Assembly: GCF_900169525.1 (NCBI RefSeq)
Contig: NZ_LT821239.1
Location: 828,708-892,707, forward strand
Length of the DNA: 64,000 nt
Direction: 5' to 3'
DNA from: Corynebacterium pacaense
GTDB taxonomy: Bacteria > Actinomycetota > Actinomycetes > Mycobacteriales > Mycobacteriaceae
Shown here: positions 17,979-25,983 of the stretch, in pieces
Position numbering within the stretch: position 1 is the first letter of the stretch
How the letters are laid out: each line of letters begins with the position of its first letter
The notes under the pieces: model-generated
Told to the model about the DNA's origin: nothing
What the model saw: the letters and a program-made list of their open reading frames with translations, nothing else
The model's database searches: none
Program-made: the position numbers and the translations under genes

Positions 17979-19105
17979 AACAACCTCGATACCGCCCGCC
18001 GGTCTACCTTTCCCGGGCCGATCATAGGCAGCGCGGACAGGTGCATCAGCTGTTTGGGCAGCTGCCACCGCGGCAGATCATCGAGCCCCTCGATGATCGC
18101 TGCGGGGGAGGGGGTTCCGGAGTAGACCGCTACGATGGCCTGACCGAGCCGGGGGTCCGGGATTCCGACCACGCAGGCGGCACTGACTCCCTTGATGTCG
18201 GCGATCGCACGCTCCAGGACCTCCGGATGCAGTTTCAGTCCACCGGAGTCGATGACCGCGTCGAGCCGTCCGGTGACGGTGAGTCGGCCGTCGACAAGCT
18301 CCCCTGCGTCCGAGGTCCTGAACCAGCCTGCTTCGCTGAAGGCCTCGGACCCCGCCTCGTTGCGGTAGCCCCTGGCTATCATCGGGCCACCGAGTTCGAT
18401 CCGGGAATCGCGCACCCGGCCACGGGCGCCGGGCAGCGGGCGACCGTCGTAGACGCAGCCGCCGGCGGTCTCCGAGGAACCGTAGGTGGTGACGATGCTG
18501 ATGCTGAGCGCGGCGGCCGCCTCGCCCGCCCGGTGGCTCAGGGCCGCCCCACCGATCAGGATCGCGTCGAAGAGACGGAGGCCCTCGATGCCCTCCAGGG
18601 TGTCCATCGCCTTGAGAAGCTGCATGGGCGTCAGCGCGGTGTAGATGCGGTCGCCGGTTTCCTTGAGCTCGCGGGCGGCCGCGGTGAACTCCGTGACATC
18701 GAAACCCCCGCTGAGATTGAGTGCCAGGGGTTCGACCCCGGCGACCAGGGAACGGATGAGAACCTGGATTCCGGCGATGTGGTGGGCGGGCATCGCAAGC
18801 AGCCACTGCCCCTCCCCGCCCAACCGGGCGTGGGTGGCATCGGCCGAACTGATCAGGTTCCCGGCCGTCAGCAGGGCCCCCTTGGGCGTCCCCGTGGATC
18901 CGGAGGTCGACATCACCAGCGCTATCTCCGCGTCGATCGGCTGTCCGGCCCGCTGGGATGCCGCCAGAAGCTGTGCCCGCGCCGGGTCCTGCGCGGGCAC
19001 GGGGAGAAAGGAATGCTTGCCGACGACCGCGGCCTCCAGCTGCTCAATGATGGCGGTCGGTTCGGCCAGGCTGACGGGCAGAACCTCGAGGGTGTGGGGG
19101 GACAT
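17975..19105 (-). CDS. menE: o-Succinylbenzoate-CoA ligase
   Basis: 376 residues, shorter than most acyl-CoA ligases but normal for actinobacterial MenE. It activates o-succinylbenzoate as the CoA thioester for menB. The adenylate-forming P-loop motif MSTSGSTGTPKGALL lies at about residues 65-79, YGSSETAGG at about 205, the GWFRTSDAG segment at about 268 and the C-terminal lysine region near the end (LPKQL). Its partners menB, menC and menD lie 7-10 kb away, beyond the accessory island. Confidence 0.95.
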   Translation of the reverse strand: MSPHTLEVLPVSLAEPTAIIEQLEAAVVGKHSFLPVPAQDPARAQLLAASQRAGQPIDAEIALVMSTSGSTGTPKGALLTAGNLISSADATHARLGGEGQWLLAMPAHHIAGIQVLIRSLVAGVEPLALNLSGGFDVTEFTAAARELKETGDRIYTALTPMQLLKAMDTLEGIEGLRLFDAILIGGAALSHRAGEAAAALSISIVTTYGSSETAGGCVYDGRPLPGARGRVRDSRIELGGPMIARGYRNEAGSEAFSEAGWFRTSDAGELVDGRLTVTGRLDAVIDSGGLKLHPEVLERAIADIKGVSAACVVGIPDPRLGQAIVAVYSGTPSPAAIIEGLDDLPRWQLPKQLMHLSALPMIGPGKVDRRAVSRLF

Positions 19106-19446
19106 GGGAGTTGAGTTTAACCGGGCTCCAAAGGAGCCGACACATTCCTCAGGGCCGTGACCCCGGCGGGGCCGCCCTCAGGAGTGGTCGAGAACCGCGA
19201 GTATGCCGATGCTGTCGATTCGGCACGGGCCCGACGATCCCGGCTCCGTACTGAGCCAATGGATGAATCTGCTGAACGTGCTCATTGGTGCGCCTCCTCG
19301 GAATGCTCTCTGCGAACTGGTGGAACCAACTCTAAATAAGAACTCAAGGTTACGCAAGGGTAAATAGAAGTTTAACAATGTCTGGGGTGGGTGCCTTTTC
19401 CGGACGTTCGGGCATGGCCGGCGGTGGCGGAGTGGGGAACACCGGG
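19106..19446. other. 341-bp spacer between menE and the DUF3349 gene
   Basis: Contains the small minus-strand reading frame at 19178-19285 with a strong ribosome site, an AT-rich stretch (about 19325-19380) that could be its promoter region, and an inverted repeat near 19153-19172 (GGCCGTGACCCCGGCGGGGCC). Nothing else convincing is seen. Confidence 0.5.
19178..19285 (-). CDS. Possible small protein (35 residues)
   Basis: A 35-codon frame starting at ATG 19285 with GAGGAGG about 8 bp upstream, the strongest ribosome site in this neighbourhood. The predicted peptide starts MSTFSRFIHWLSTEPG and has no recognised family; it contains one Cys and no membrane segment. An AT-rich upstream stretch and a GC-rich inverted repeat downstream would frame it as a separate small transcription unit. 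Short frames can arise by chance, so this is a hypothesis. It could instead be a leader peptide for the downstream menE. Confidence 0.4.
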   Translation of the reverse strand: MSTFSRFIHWLSTEPGSSGPCRIDSIGILAVLDHS

Positions 19447-19779
19447 TCAGGAAACCGGGAAGCCGGCATCCTTCAACGCGTCCCGGATCCGCGTGATGTC
19501 CTCCTCCAGGGGAGCCTGGGCGTGGATCCTCAGGATCAGTCTTCCGATCTGTTCGCGGGTGATCGGTTCCGGGCGCAGCGTCGTCGATTCCCCCTCGGCG
19601 ATGATCATCTCGGTCAGTTCCCTGAGATCGGCCTCGGTGAGTTCACGTTCAAGTACGTAGAAGAGGGCGAAGGTGTCATGATTGGGAATGCCGTTGGGAT
19701 ATCCCTGGCGCAGCCAGTTGAGCACGCGGGCCGCGACGCCGGGGCGTGCGGTGGATCGATCCTGGGATTTTTCGCTCAC
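19447..19779 (-). CDS. DUF3349 domain protein
   Basis: 110 residues. The segment LNWLRQGYPNGIPNHDTFALFYVLERELT (split here by family knowledge into the helical N-terminal half) and the later ITREQIGRLILRIH fit DUF3349, a small helical actinobacterial family of unknown function. The homologue in Mycobacterium tuberculosis (Rv0543c) lies in the same place between menE and pitA, which supports the call. It is likely cytoplasmic. It lies 58 bp after the small membrane gene. Confidence 0.85.
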   Translation of the reverse strand: MSEKSQDRSTARPGVAARVLNWLRQGYPNGIPNHDTFALFYVLERELTEADLRELTEMIIAEGESTTLRPEPITREQIGRLILRIHAQAPLEEDITRIRDALKDAGFPVS

Positions 19780-19837
19780 ACCTGGTCATTTTAACAAGGT
19801 GTCGCCGAGATGCACCCAATATATGTGGGGCGTTGTG

Positions 19838-20113
19838 CTACGCCTCCGTGCCGAAGATGTCCACCCCGAGGTACTGGTGGATCGTGCCCTTGGTGATCCA
19901 CAGGATGCCGACGGCGATCGCCAGGATGATCACCGCGAAACACAGTACCGCCGCCACCTTCCCCGGCGTTGTGGATGAGGCCCCGCCATCGGAGGTGGAG
20001 GGCCCGTGAGCCAGTCGGATGCCCAGGGCGAACAGCGCCGGGAGTCCGGCGCCCAGTACGATGCCGACGATGGTGACCTCGATGAGGCTTCCGAAGAGTG
20101 CGGAGAAGTTCAT
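19838..20113 (-). CDS. Small membrane protein next to pitA
   Basis: 91 residues with two hydrophobic segments (about 8-33 and 53-74) separated by a polar S/G/T-rich loop. Its ATG directly abuts the pitA stop codon, so the two are probably co-translated. A small membrane gene occupies the same position beside pitA in mycobacteria (Rv0544c). It may be an accessory or regulatory partner of the phosphate transporter; that is inference from position only. Confidence 0.8.
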   Translation of the reverse strand: MNFSALFGSLIEVTIVGIVLGAGLPALFALGIRLAHGPSTSDGGASSTTPGKVAAVLCFAVIILAIAVGILWITKGTIHQYLGVDIFGTEA

Positions 20114-21337
20114 TTACCTGGATTCCTCAATCTTGGGCGCGGGCGTTCCCACCGATTCGGCGGCAGGCACCGTGGCATCGGACTCCGCATCCCATTCCTG
20201 GTTCACGTTGTCTGGATTGACCGGGGCCTTGCGCGACTCGGCGAAGATGTAGCCGGAGAGGCCGAGGAGGACGGTGAAGGCCACCAGCACGCCGACCATG
20301 TCCGTGGAGACCAGTCCGACCCCGTGTGCGAGCCACCAGCACAGCGCACCGACAAGTGCGGAACAGGGCAGGGTGATCACCCACGCCACGGCCATGCGCC
20401 CCGCGACCGACCAGCGCACCGATGCGCCCCTGCGGCCGATCCCGGTACCCATGATGGAGCCGGTGGCCACGTGGGTGGTCGACAGCGCCATGCCGAAATG
20501 CGAGGAGGTGAGGATGATCGCTGCGGAGGAGGTTTCGGCGGCCATTCCCTGGGGGGAATCGATTTCCACCAGTCCCTTGCCCAGGGTGCGGATCACCCGC
20601 CAGCCACCCATGTAGGTTCCGATGGCGATGGCCAGGGCACAGGATGCCTTGATCCAGAAGGGGATATCGGCCTCCGCGCCGATATGTCCGGTGGCCACCA
20701 GCGAAAGGAAGATCACGCCCATCGTCTTCTGTGCGTCATTGGTTCCATGGGCGAGGGAGACCAGGGAGGCAGATCCGATCTGCCCCCACCGGAAGTAGCG
20801 GTTCTTGTCGCGGTCGTCGACGGAGGAGGTGATCGCGTACACGGCGAAGGTTCCGATCGCCGCCACCAATCCGGCCACCACGGGGGCGGCGAGTGCGGGC
20901 AGGATCATCTTGGACACCACACCGCTCCACACGACACCGCCGAAACCGAGCGACGCGATCGCGGCACCGATGAGGCCTCCGAAGAGGGCGTGGGAGGAGC
21001 TGGACGGGATGCCGAGCAGCCAGGTCAGGAGGTTCCAGGTGATGGCTCCGATGAGGCCTGCGAAGACAACGAGGAGGAGTCGGTGGGAGTCCCACGCGTC
21101 GCTGAGGTCGAATTCATCGAGGTTGACAATACCCTTGGCCACCGTGGTGGCCACCTCAACGGAGAGGAAGGCCCCGATGAGGTTGAGGGTGGCGGAGAGG
21201 GCGACCGCGACCTTTGGGCGGAGTGCTCCGGTGGCGATGGATGTGGCCATGGCGTTGCCGGTGTCGTGGAATCCGTTCGTGAAGTCAAAGGCCAGGGCCG
21301 TTGCTATCACGATCAGCAAGATGATCAACTCAGTCAC
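20114..21337 (-). CDS. pitA: Inorganic phosphate transporter, PiT family
   Basis: 407 residues, around ten membrane segments. The PiT signature FDFTNGFHDTGNAMATSIATG near residues 17-37 is present (quoted in pieces: FDFTNGFHDTGNAM), and its inverted-repeat counterpart LAHGTNDAQKTMGVIFL lies near residue 200. PiT proteins move metal-phosphate with H+ at low affinity. A polar, proline-rich tail follows the last membrane segment (about 380-407). The upstream region is the edge of the accessory island. Confidence 0.93.
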   Translation of the reverse strand: MTELIILLIVIATALAFDFTNGFHDTGNAMATSIATGALRPKVAVALSATLNLIGAFLSVEVATTVAKGIVNLDEFDLSDAWDSHRLLLVVFAGLIGAITWNLLTWLLGIPSSSSHALFGGLIGAAIASLGFGGVVWSGVVSKMILPALAAPVVAGLVAAIGTFAVYAITSSVDDRDKNRYFRWGQIGSASLVSLAHGTNDAQKTMGVIFLSLVATGHIGAEADIPFWIKASCALAIAIGTYMGGWRVIRTLGKGLVEIDSPQGMAAETSSAAIILTSSHFGMALSTTHVATGSIMGTGIGRRGASVRWSVAGRMAVAWVITLPCSALVGALCWWLAHGVGLVSTDMVGVLVAFTVLLGLSGYIFAESRKAPVNPDNVNQEWDAESDATVPAAESVGTPAPKIEESR

Positions 21338-22317
21338 GACTATGCAGTATGCACTAATCGGGACGGCGATCGGGCATCGAATACCGGCGTTTAACTGCTA
21401 AACCGCAGGGTGTGTCCGGGAGCTCAACCCGCAATGGGGGTGGGCACGTGTACTGGGGTTGCCATGATCATTGGGTCCGGCCCATTTTTGACATGCGCTT
21501 TTCCTGTCGACTTATGCCTCACGCGCGGCTAGGTAAATTTTTTAGGACTTAGGTGGACACAATGAACCAAACAGATGAACAGTGAGTGAATTTTGACACC
21601 CTGCCCTGAGCTCCCCGAAGGGGAGGGGCCGCCCGCGACGGGCGGGAAGTGCGCGGGCGGCCCTGGAACATCTGAGGGGGAGGTTGATAACACTCCGGCT
21701 CGGATGACATGACTGCGGGTCGCAGGTGGCAGCCGGGGGAAAGCGGCAGGTCCTTTGGCATCCTCGTAACGCACCACCGACCCCTACCTGCGCAGCACAG
21801 CTCTTCAGCCTGATCGTCGGTCACCCGAGGACTCGACGCCGTGGTGCTCAACGTTTCAAACTCTCACCGGGCTGGCGGAATCCAGGTGGAGGCCCCGACC
21901 AGAACCTGCAAACCCCTCGCGTGGTCAATTCCATCTGCGTCAGGGCATCAACGACCACGCGCCCGGTGGGGTGCTGCGACGTCCTCGATGACGAGCAGAA
22001 GGACACCGGTGCGGGATTCCGGATAGGGGCGCGCAGATGCGTCGTGTCGGCTGGGGTGGGGTCGGTGGCGCTAATGATCGACGATGGTTCGTGCCACGCC
22101 TTCCCTCGCGTTCGCAGGTGCTCTTGCTCCAGGGTTAAGCAGCGGAGGTTAGGGCCGAACCGACCGTGGTCCAACTGGAAAGCCCGACGGTTCCATCGCT
22201 GGTTGCTTACCGGGTCTGAGCTTTTGGTGGAGCGAACTGGGAACGAACCTATTTTCTTATCCGGACACCGCAGCGTCTACTCCGCGGCGGATTCGCTGAC
22301 CGTAAGCCGGGGAATCC
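21338..22317. other. 980-bp non-coding / decayed segment at the left edge of the accessory island
   Basis: No intact gene is supported. It contains the pitA upstream region, an AT-rich patch (about 21530-21550), a strong GC hairpin (about 21626-21664, GGGCCGCCCGC pairing with GCGGGCGGCCC) and, at about 22132-22220, a translated stretch similar to a transposase C-terminal motif. Long open frames here lack a start context and family resemblance. Confidence 0.5.
22132..22220 (+). pseudogene. Possible decayed DDE transposase fragment
   Basis: Translation in the frame of 22152 gives NWKARRFHRWLLT, close to the NGKxERFHRTLL block near the third acidic residue of IS481/IS3-type integrases. The catalytic Glu position reads Arg and the flanking protein does not hold together, so it would be dead. 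The call rests on one short motif. Confidence 0.3.
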
Positions 22318-24066
22318 TCATCCTTTAACAGGAAAATACCTGCCCAGGTACTCTCTGAGTCCCGGGTCGATGACATAAAGAAAGGTCCCTTTGATCGCCC
22401 TGGTCAAGAGGACTGCGTAGATGTTGGTTATGTACTTGAGCAGGTCCTGTTCAGTAGTTGTCTGCCCGCGCATCTTGTTGCTCTTTTTCCCTTGGCGGTC
22501 AAAGTAGTTCGACTTTTCCGCAAACAAGCCAAGCTCCGGGGTGTATCTGAGATCGGCACCAACAATGACACCCGCGTAATTGAGGTCATAGCCCTGAATG
22601 GTGTGGATAGACCCTGCTTCGTTCACGGCATTGTCAGAGGAAACCCAATCAACCACCGCGGTGTTCCACTGATACCTGACGCCGTCGCCCAAATCTATGT
22701 CAAAGGCTTCCGGGTCCTTCTTGCTTACCCAATCCCAAGCGTAGCCGGCGACGATCCGGGAGAGACCCGACTCTTGTTCGAGACTCTTGATGGTCGAGTC
22801 GAACTCAGCCGGTGAATCTATGATGGCCAGATCGTACCCCTCGAAATTCAGCCTTTCCGTCGGTGGGATCGGGGACAGTACCTCCTGCACATATTTGATG
22901 TAGTCCCGGCCTCCCAGGCTGCGCATTTGGGTATGCAACCTGTAATTCCTGTTATCCGGCACTGAGGTCAGCAGAGCCTGAAACTCCTCCTTCGGCAGAT
23001 CATTCGGTCGGATTGACTGTGCCAGATCAAGCATGAGGATCACGTGACGCGATTTCTTCATCAACCATTCCAACTGCGAGGCTTGAGGGTTCTCACCGTT
23101 GAACAGCCGCTGATTGATGTTATTGAACCTCTTTGTCAATGCGGGGACCGATTGCGATGAGTACTGGTTGAGCCGATGAGCCTCATCGACGATCAGAACA
23201 TCGAAGGTGTCGGGAGACTCAGCAACGGTGAACGCTGACATAACCATCGACTTCTCCAGACCGGGAGTGGCAGCGAAGACCCTCTCGAAGGATCTGCGGA
23301 GAGCCTGCTGAGGAACCACAACGCCGATCTTCAGGTTCCTGAAACGTTCCCGCGTTCCCTCAACGAAGAATTCCGAGAACATTTCGTCGCCGTCGATATC
23401 CTCGCCACCACTGAACTCTGAGATGTCACGCAGCAGCTTGGCCAGATAGATGGCGACAATGGTCTTGCCCGTGCCGGGATCTCCCTGCACAACAACCATG
23501 CTGCCGAGTTCCCTGCTCGCAACCAGATCCTCACTTAGCCCCTCGAGTATGTCCATTATGGCAAGACCTTGGTCGTTGTTCAGTGCCTTGAAGGGAGATA
23601 GTTTAAAGAGTTCGGAGTTGACGATCTCGGGAATACTGCGCTGAAAAAGCCCGGCGTTTCTCAGCTCATCGAATATCTCACCGAAGGTCTCCTGATAACG
23701 GTCCCGGCGGTAGTAGTCCGCATTGGAGATGCCCATGTTGCGATTGAGGACCTCATTCTCGCCATCTCCAAAAGCAAGGCTGATCAGAAATGACTCCAGA
23801 TCAAGACAGACGGACTTGTTGAAGGTGTCGTCGAGGACCACGCGAACGGTCCTGAGATCAAGGTCCTTCTTGCCTTCGAGATGCTGCTTCATACGCGTAT
23901 TGAAGTTCCTTGATTCGCCGATGTAGATTCGACCCCTCTGTGTCGTCGAGCGTGCCGGGCGATTCAGGATGTACACCACCGGCCAGTTGACCAGATGACG
24001 GTTATTCCTTGTTGAGTCGATCAAATCCACATCGAAATCAAACTGTTGGATCTCAAAGCCGGTCAT
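22318..24066 (-). CDS. GIY-YIG nuclease / DUF2075 helicase fusion
   Basis: 582 residues from ATG 24066, which overlaps the end of the MazG-like gene by 14 bp and has GGAG just upstream. N-terminal GIY-YIG domain (about 28-115): VYILNRP (31-37), YIG (48-50), R58, H62 and E91 are the expected nuclease residues. C-terminal DUF2075 ATPase/helicase (about 165-575): Walker A GDPGTGKT (195-202), Walker B LIVDEAHR (291-298), QMRSLGGRDY (380-389), SIHTIQGYDL (486-495) and LLTRAIKG (553-560). DUF2075 is the helicase type also seen in Schlafen-like proteins. The base composition is visibly lower in GC than the flanking men genes, and the gene sits in the island, suggesting horizontal gain. A nucleic-acid processing or defence role is inferred. 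Confidence 0.85.
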   Translation of the reverse strand: MTGFEIQQFDFDVDLIDSTRNNRHLVNWPVVYILNRPARSTTQRGRIYIGESRNFNTRMKQHLEGKKDLDLRTVRVVLDDTFNKSVCLDLESFLISLAFGDGENEVLNRNMGISNADYYRRDRYQETFGEIFDELRNAGLFQRSIPEIVNSELFKLSPFKALNNDQGLAIMDILEGLSEDLVASRELGSMVVVQGDPGTGKTIVAIYLAKLLRDISEFSGGEDIDGDEMFSEFFVEGTRERFRNLKIGVVVPQQALRRSFERVFAATPGLEKSMVMSAFTVAESPDTFDVLIVDEAHRLNQYSSQSVPALTKRFNNINQRLFNGENPQASQLEWLMKKSRHVILMLDLAQSIRPNDLPKEEFQALLTSVPDNRNYRLHTQMRSLGGRDYIKYVQEVLSPIPPTERLNFEGYDLAIIDSPAEFDSTIKSLEQESGLSRIVAGYAWDWVSKKDPEAFDIDLGDGVRYQWNTAVVDWVSSDNAVNEAGSIHTIQGYDLNYAGVIVGADLRYTPELGLFAEKSNYFDRQGKKSNKMRGQTTTEQDLLKYITNIYAVLLTRAIKGTFLYVIDPGLREYLGRYFPVKG

Positions 24067-24373
24067 ACTTCTCCGACTTTCCAAACGCTTTGTTGACCGG
24101 ATACTTCTTCTCCGTAAGCGCGAGTTTCTCCAGGACGATTGTTCCCGGATCGACATCAAGCTTCATCGCCAGGAAATAGCAGTAGGTCAACACATCGGCC
24201 AACTCAAGCCTTACCTGTTCCTCATCCCCCCTGGCATTCCACTGAAAACACTCAAGCAGCTCGGCGGCTTCGATGCCTATGCTTTTCGCAAGGTTCTCCC
24301 GGGAATGAAACTGCTCCCAATCCCGAACTTGAGCGAACTTCCTCAGGCCTGCAAAAACCTGCTCAGTATCCAT
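24053..24373 (-). CDS. MazG-like nucleotide pyrophosphohydrolase
   Basis: 106 residues from ATG 24373 (a TTG 18 bp upstream is less likely; TAATAT lies shortly before the ATG, so the message may be leaderless). The family's metal-binding pattern is present: E35 and E38 in GIEAAELLE, then E57 and D60 in LELADVL. These short all-helical enzymes cleave NTPs or dNTPs to the monophosphate and pyrophosphate. It is the first gene of an operon with the GIY-YIG/DUF2075 protein, overlapping it by 14 bp, so the two are translationally coupled and probably work together. Confidence 0.85.
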   Translation of the reverse strand: MDTEQVFAGLRKFAQVRDWEQFHSRENLAKSIGIEAAELLECFQWNARGDEEQVRLELADVLTYCYFLAMKLDVDPGTIVLEKLALTEKKYPVNKAFGKSEKYDRL

Positions 24374-25040
24374 AACAGGTGATATTAACAACTGGGGAAT
24401 TCCCCGAAAAGGGGCAGCGGTACCTTCCTCCTCCCGAGTCGGTCGCGGCGATCCGGGTCGTGTCCTTCACCGTGTGGGGTACACGGGGATTGCAGTCAGG
24501 ATAACAGCCAGGATTTGAATTTCTCCCGCTCACCGTGTCCGAGCGCGAGGTACCAGGACTCGACCGGGGTAGATGAATGACCTCCCACTTTGCGCACTGT
24601 GCGGGACTGCCAGCCCGTCCCCAGCATCCGGATCCAGGGGATCGTCGTCCTGAAGAGACAGAGTCGGACTCAACCCGGTGATCCAATGGGACCCCTGTGC
24701 TGGTCGGGTCGGGATGTCGTCGTCGCATCAGCGGGGGTGATCAACTGAACAGGTCTGCGACGTCGATAGGCAGTGACCTTCAGGATCCGGCCACGGGTTC
24801 CCTCAACTCCGCCTGCCAGCAGCCGAGGTGCTCGGGCAGGACATGCCAGAGAACTCAGGTCCAGTGGCGGCGGATCACGCCCCGATGATCCGGCAGGAGC
24901 AGGGAATGGATGACCGCTTTGTCCCCCGCTGGACTGCAGGAGCGGTTGGTTGCCTGTTTGCTGTTCGCCGGCCGGCCACATCCGTGAATCCGGCGAGACG
25001 GACCGCGATCACGAATCAACAGCTGACGGCATGCGCTCTA
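24374..25040. other. 667-bp decayed segment between the MazG-like gene and the IS element
   Basis: No intact gene is supported. It holds the upstream region of the MazG-like gene and, on the minus strand at 24496-24669, a 58-codon open stretch with protein-like composition but no start. The rest shows only broken frames, as expected of degraded mobile DNA. Confidence 0.45.
24496..24669 (-). pseudogene. Possible C-terminal gene remnant, unidentified
   Basis: In the frame that ends with TGA at 24498-24496 the peptide reads through RTTIPWIRMLGTGWQSRTV and ends ESWYLALGHGEREKFKSW(LLS). The composition looks like real protein, but the frame opens at a stop codon with no start, so at best it is the tail of a lost gene. 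Family not recognised. Confidence 0.25.
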
Positions 25041-25980
25041 GGGCGTGTCTGATAATTGAGGGTAGCGCGGCATGGGACCATAGATCCCGTGTCGCGCTTC
25101 CAACTTCTCACCGATGACCAATGGGCCCTGATCTCCGATAAGCTGCCCCATCGCACCGGCAAAAAGGGTCGCCCCTTCTCCGACCCCCGACTCATGCTCG
25201 AAGGCATCATCTACCGGATCCGCTGCGGTATTCCCTGGCGTGACCTGCCGGAATGCTTCGGATCCTGGCAAACCGTCTACCACTGGCACAACCGTATGGC
25301 CAAAGACGGCACCTTCGATGAGATCGTGACCACCCTGATTGCCGCAGCCGACCACCAAGGCCTGGTGGATTGGTCGGTCAGCATCGACTCGACGATCAGT
25401 CGTGCCCATCAGCACGCTACGAATATCACCCGCCACACAGGGGGCTTTGTCGAATTACAACAATCGGCTGACCGAGCGGCCTGACCACGGTTTCGGACGC
25501 TCCCGGGGTGGGCTATCAACCAAGACCCATGCCCTAGTCGATGGGCAGGGCCTGCCCCTGGTGATCTTGATCGGCCCTGGTCACGCCGGTGACAACCCGC
25601 AGGCGGTTCCCTTATTGGAGGGCCTGTGGGTTCCTCGGCCGATCGGTCGGCCGCGTACCCGGCCGGATGAACTACGCGGTGACAAGGCGTATTCCTCGCG
25701 GGAAGTGCGCTCTTGGTGCCGGAAACACCGGGTCAAGGTGACCATCCCGGAGCCTGATGACCGGATCCGGAACAGACAGCGGAAAGGCTCGAAGGGTGGC
25801 CGGCCTCCGAAGTTCGACGCGACTTCCTATAGGGGTCGTAACGTGGTGGAACGTCGGTTCTGTGAGTTCAAGAACTGGCGAGGTATAGCTACTCGCTACG
25901 ACAAATTATGTGTGGTGTTCCGGTCTGGGGTGATGTGTAGAGCGATGGTCGCCTGGCTGAACCATTTATCAAACACGCCC
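25041..25980 (+). mobile_element. IS5-type insertion sequence (IS427-like group)
   Basis: About 940 bp, bounded by imperfect terminal inverted repeats: left GGGCGTGTCTGATAA (25041-25055) and right, read inward, GGGCGTGTTTGATAA (25966-25980), one mismatch in 15. A TA duplication flanks it (25039-25040 and 25981-25982); equally, the duplication may be CTAG with the element ending one base further in on each side. It carries a two-frame DDE transposase and appears intact. The right end coincides with the menB stop codon. Confidence 0.9.
25089..25484 (+). CDS. IS5-type transposase, frame A (N-terminal half)
   Basis: About 131 residues from GTG 25089. It carries the helix-turn-helix-like N-terminal region (LTDDQWALISDKLP, GIIYRIRCGIPWRDLPE) and the first catalytic Asp in VSIDSTISRAHQHA. 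It ends in TGA at 25482 while the second frame continues the protein, so a fused product needs a +1 (or -2) shift, most likely near 25470. Splitting of the transposase into two overlapping frames is usual in this IS group. Confidence 0.85.
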   Translation: MSRFQLLTDDQWALISDKLPHRTGKKGRPFSDPRLMLEGIIYRIRCGIPWRDLPECFGSWQTVYHWHNRMAKDGTFDEIVTTLIAAADHQGLVDWSVSIDSTISRAHQHATNITRHTGGFVELQQSADRAA

Positions 25981-25983
25981 TAG
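25339..25983 (+). CDS. IS5-type transposase, frame B (C-terminal half)
   Basis: The frame overlaps frame A by 146 bp; the real fusion point is probably near 25470, so the first ~40 codons shown are likely not used. It holds PDHGFGRSRGGLSTKTHALVD-type sequence (segment quoted: GRSRGGLSTKTHALVD), the second catalytic Asp in LRGDKAYSS and the third catalytic Glu in RNVVERRFCEFKNWR. All DDE residues are present once the frames are joined. Its TAG stop is completed by flanking DNA (25981-25983). Confidence 0.85.
   Translation: MPQPTTKAWWIGRSASTRRSVVPISTLRISPATQGALSNYNNRLTERPDHGFGRSRGGLSTKTHALVDGQGLPLVILIGPGHAGDNPQAVPLLEGLWVPRPIGRPRTRPDELRGDKAYSSREVRSWCRKHRVKVTIPEPDDRIRNRQRKGSKGGRPPKFDATSYRGRNVVERRFCEFKNWRGIATRYDKLCVVFRSGVMCRAMVAWLNHLSNTP

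Noticed and set aside
21562..21585. Seven-codon leader peptide (ATG to TGA) in the pitA upstream region
   Set aside because: Too short and without a coupled downstream plus-strand gene; no attenuator logic can be built.
21726..22328. 200-residue plus-strand protein in the island
   Set aside because: No start context and no overall similarity; only the short block at 22132-22220 looks transposase-like.
25038..25436. Minus-strand frame within the IS element
   Set aside because: Antisense of the transposase, with no protein-like features.
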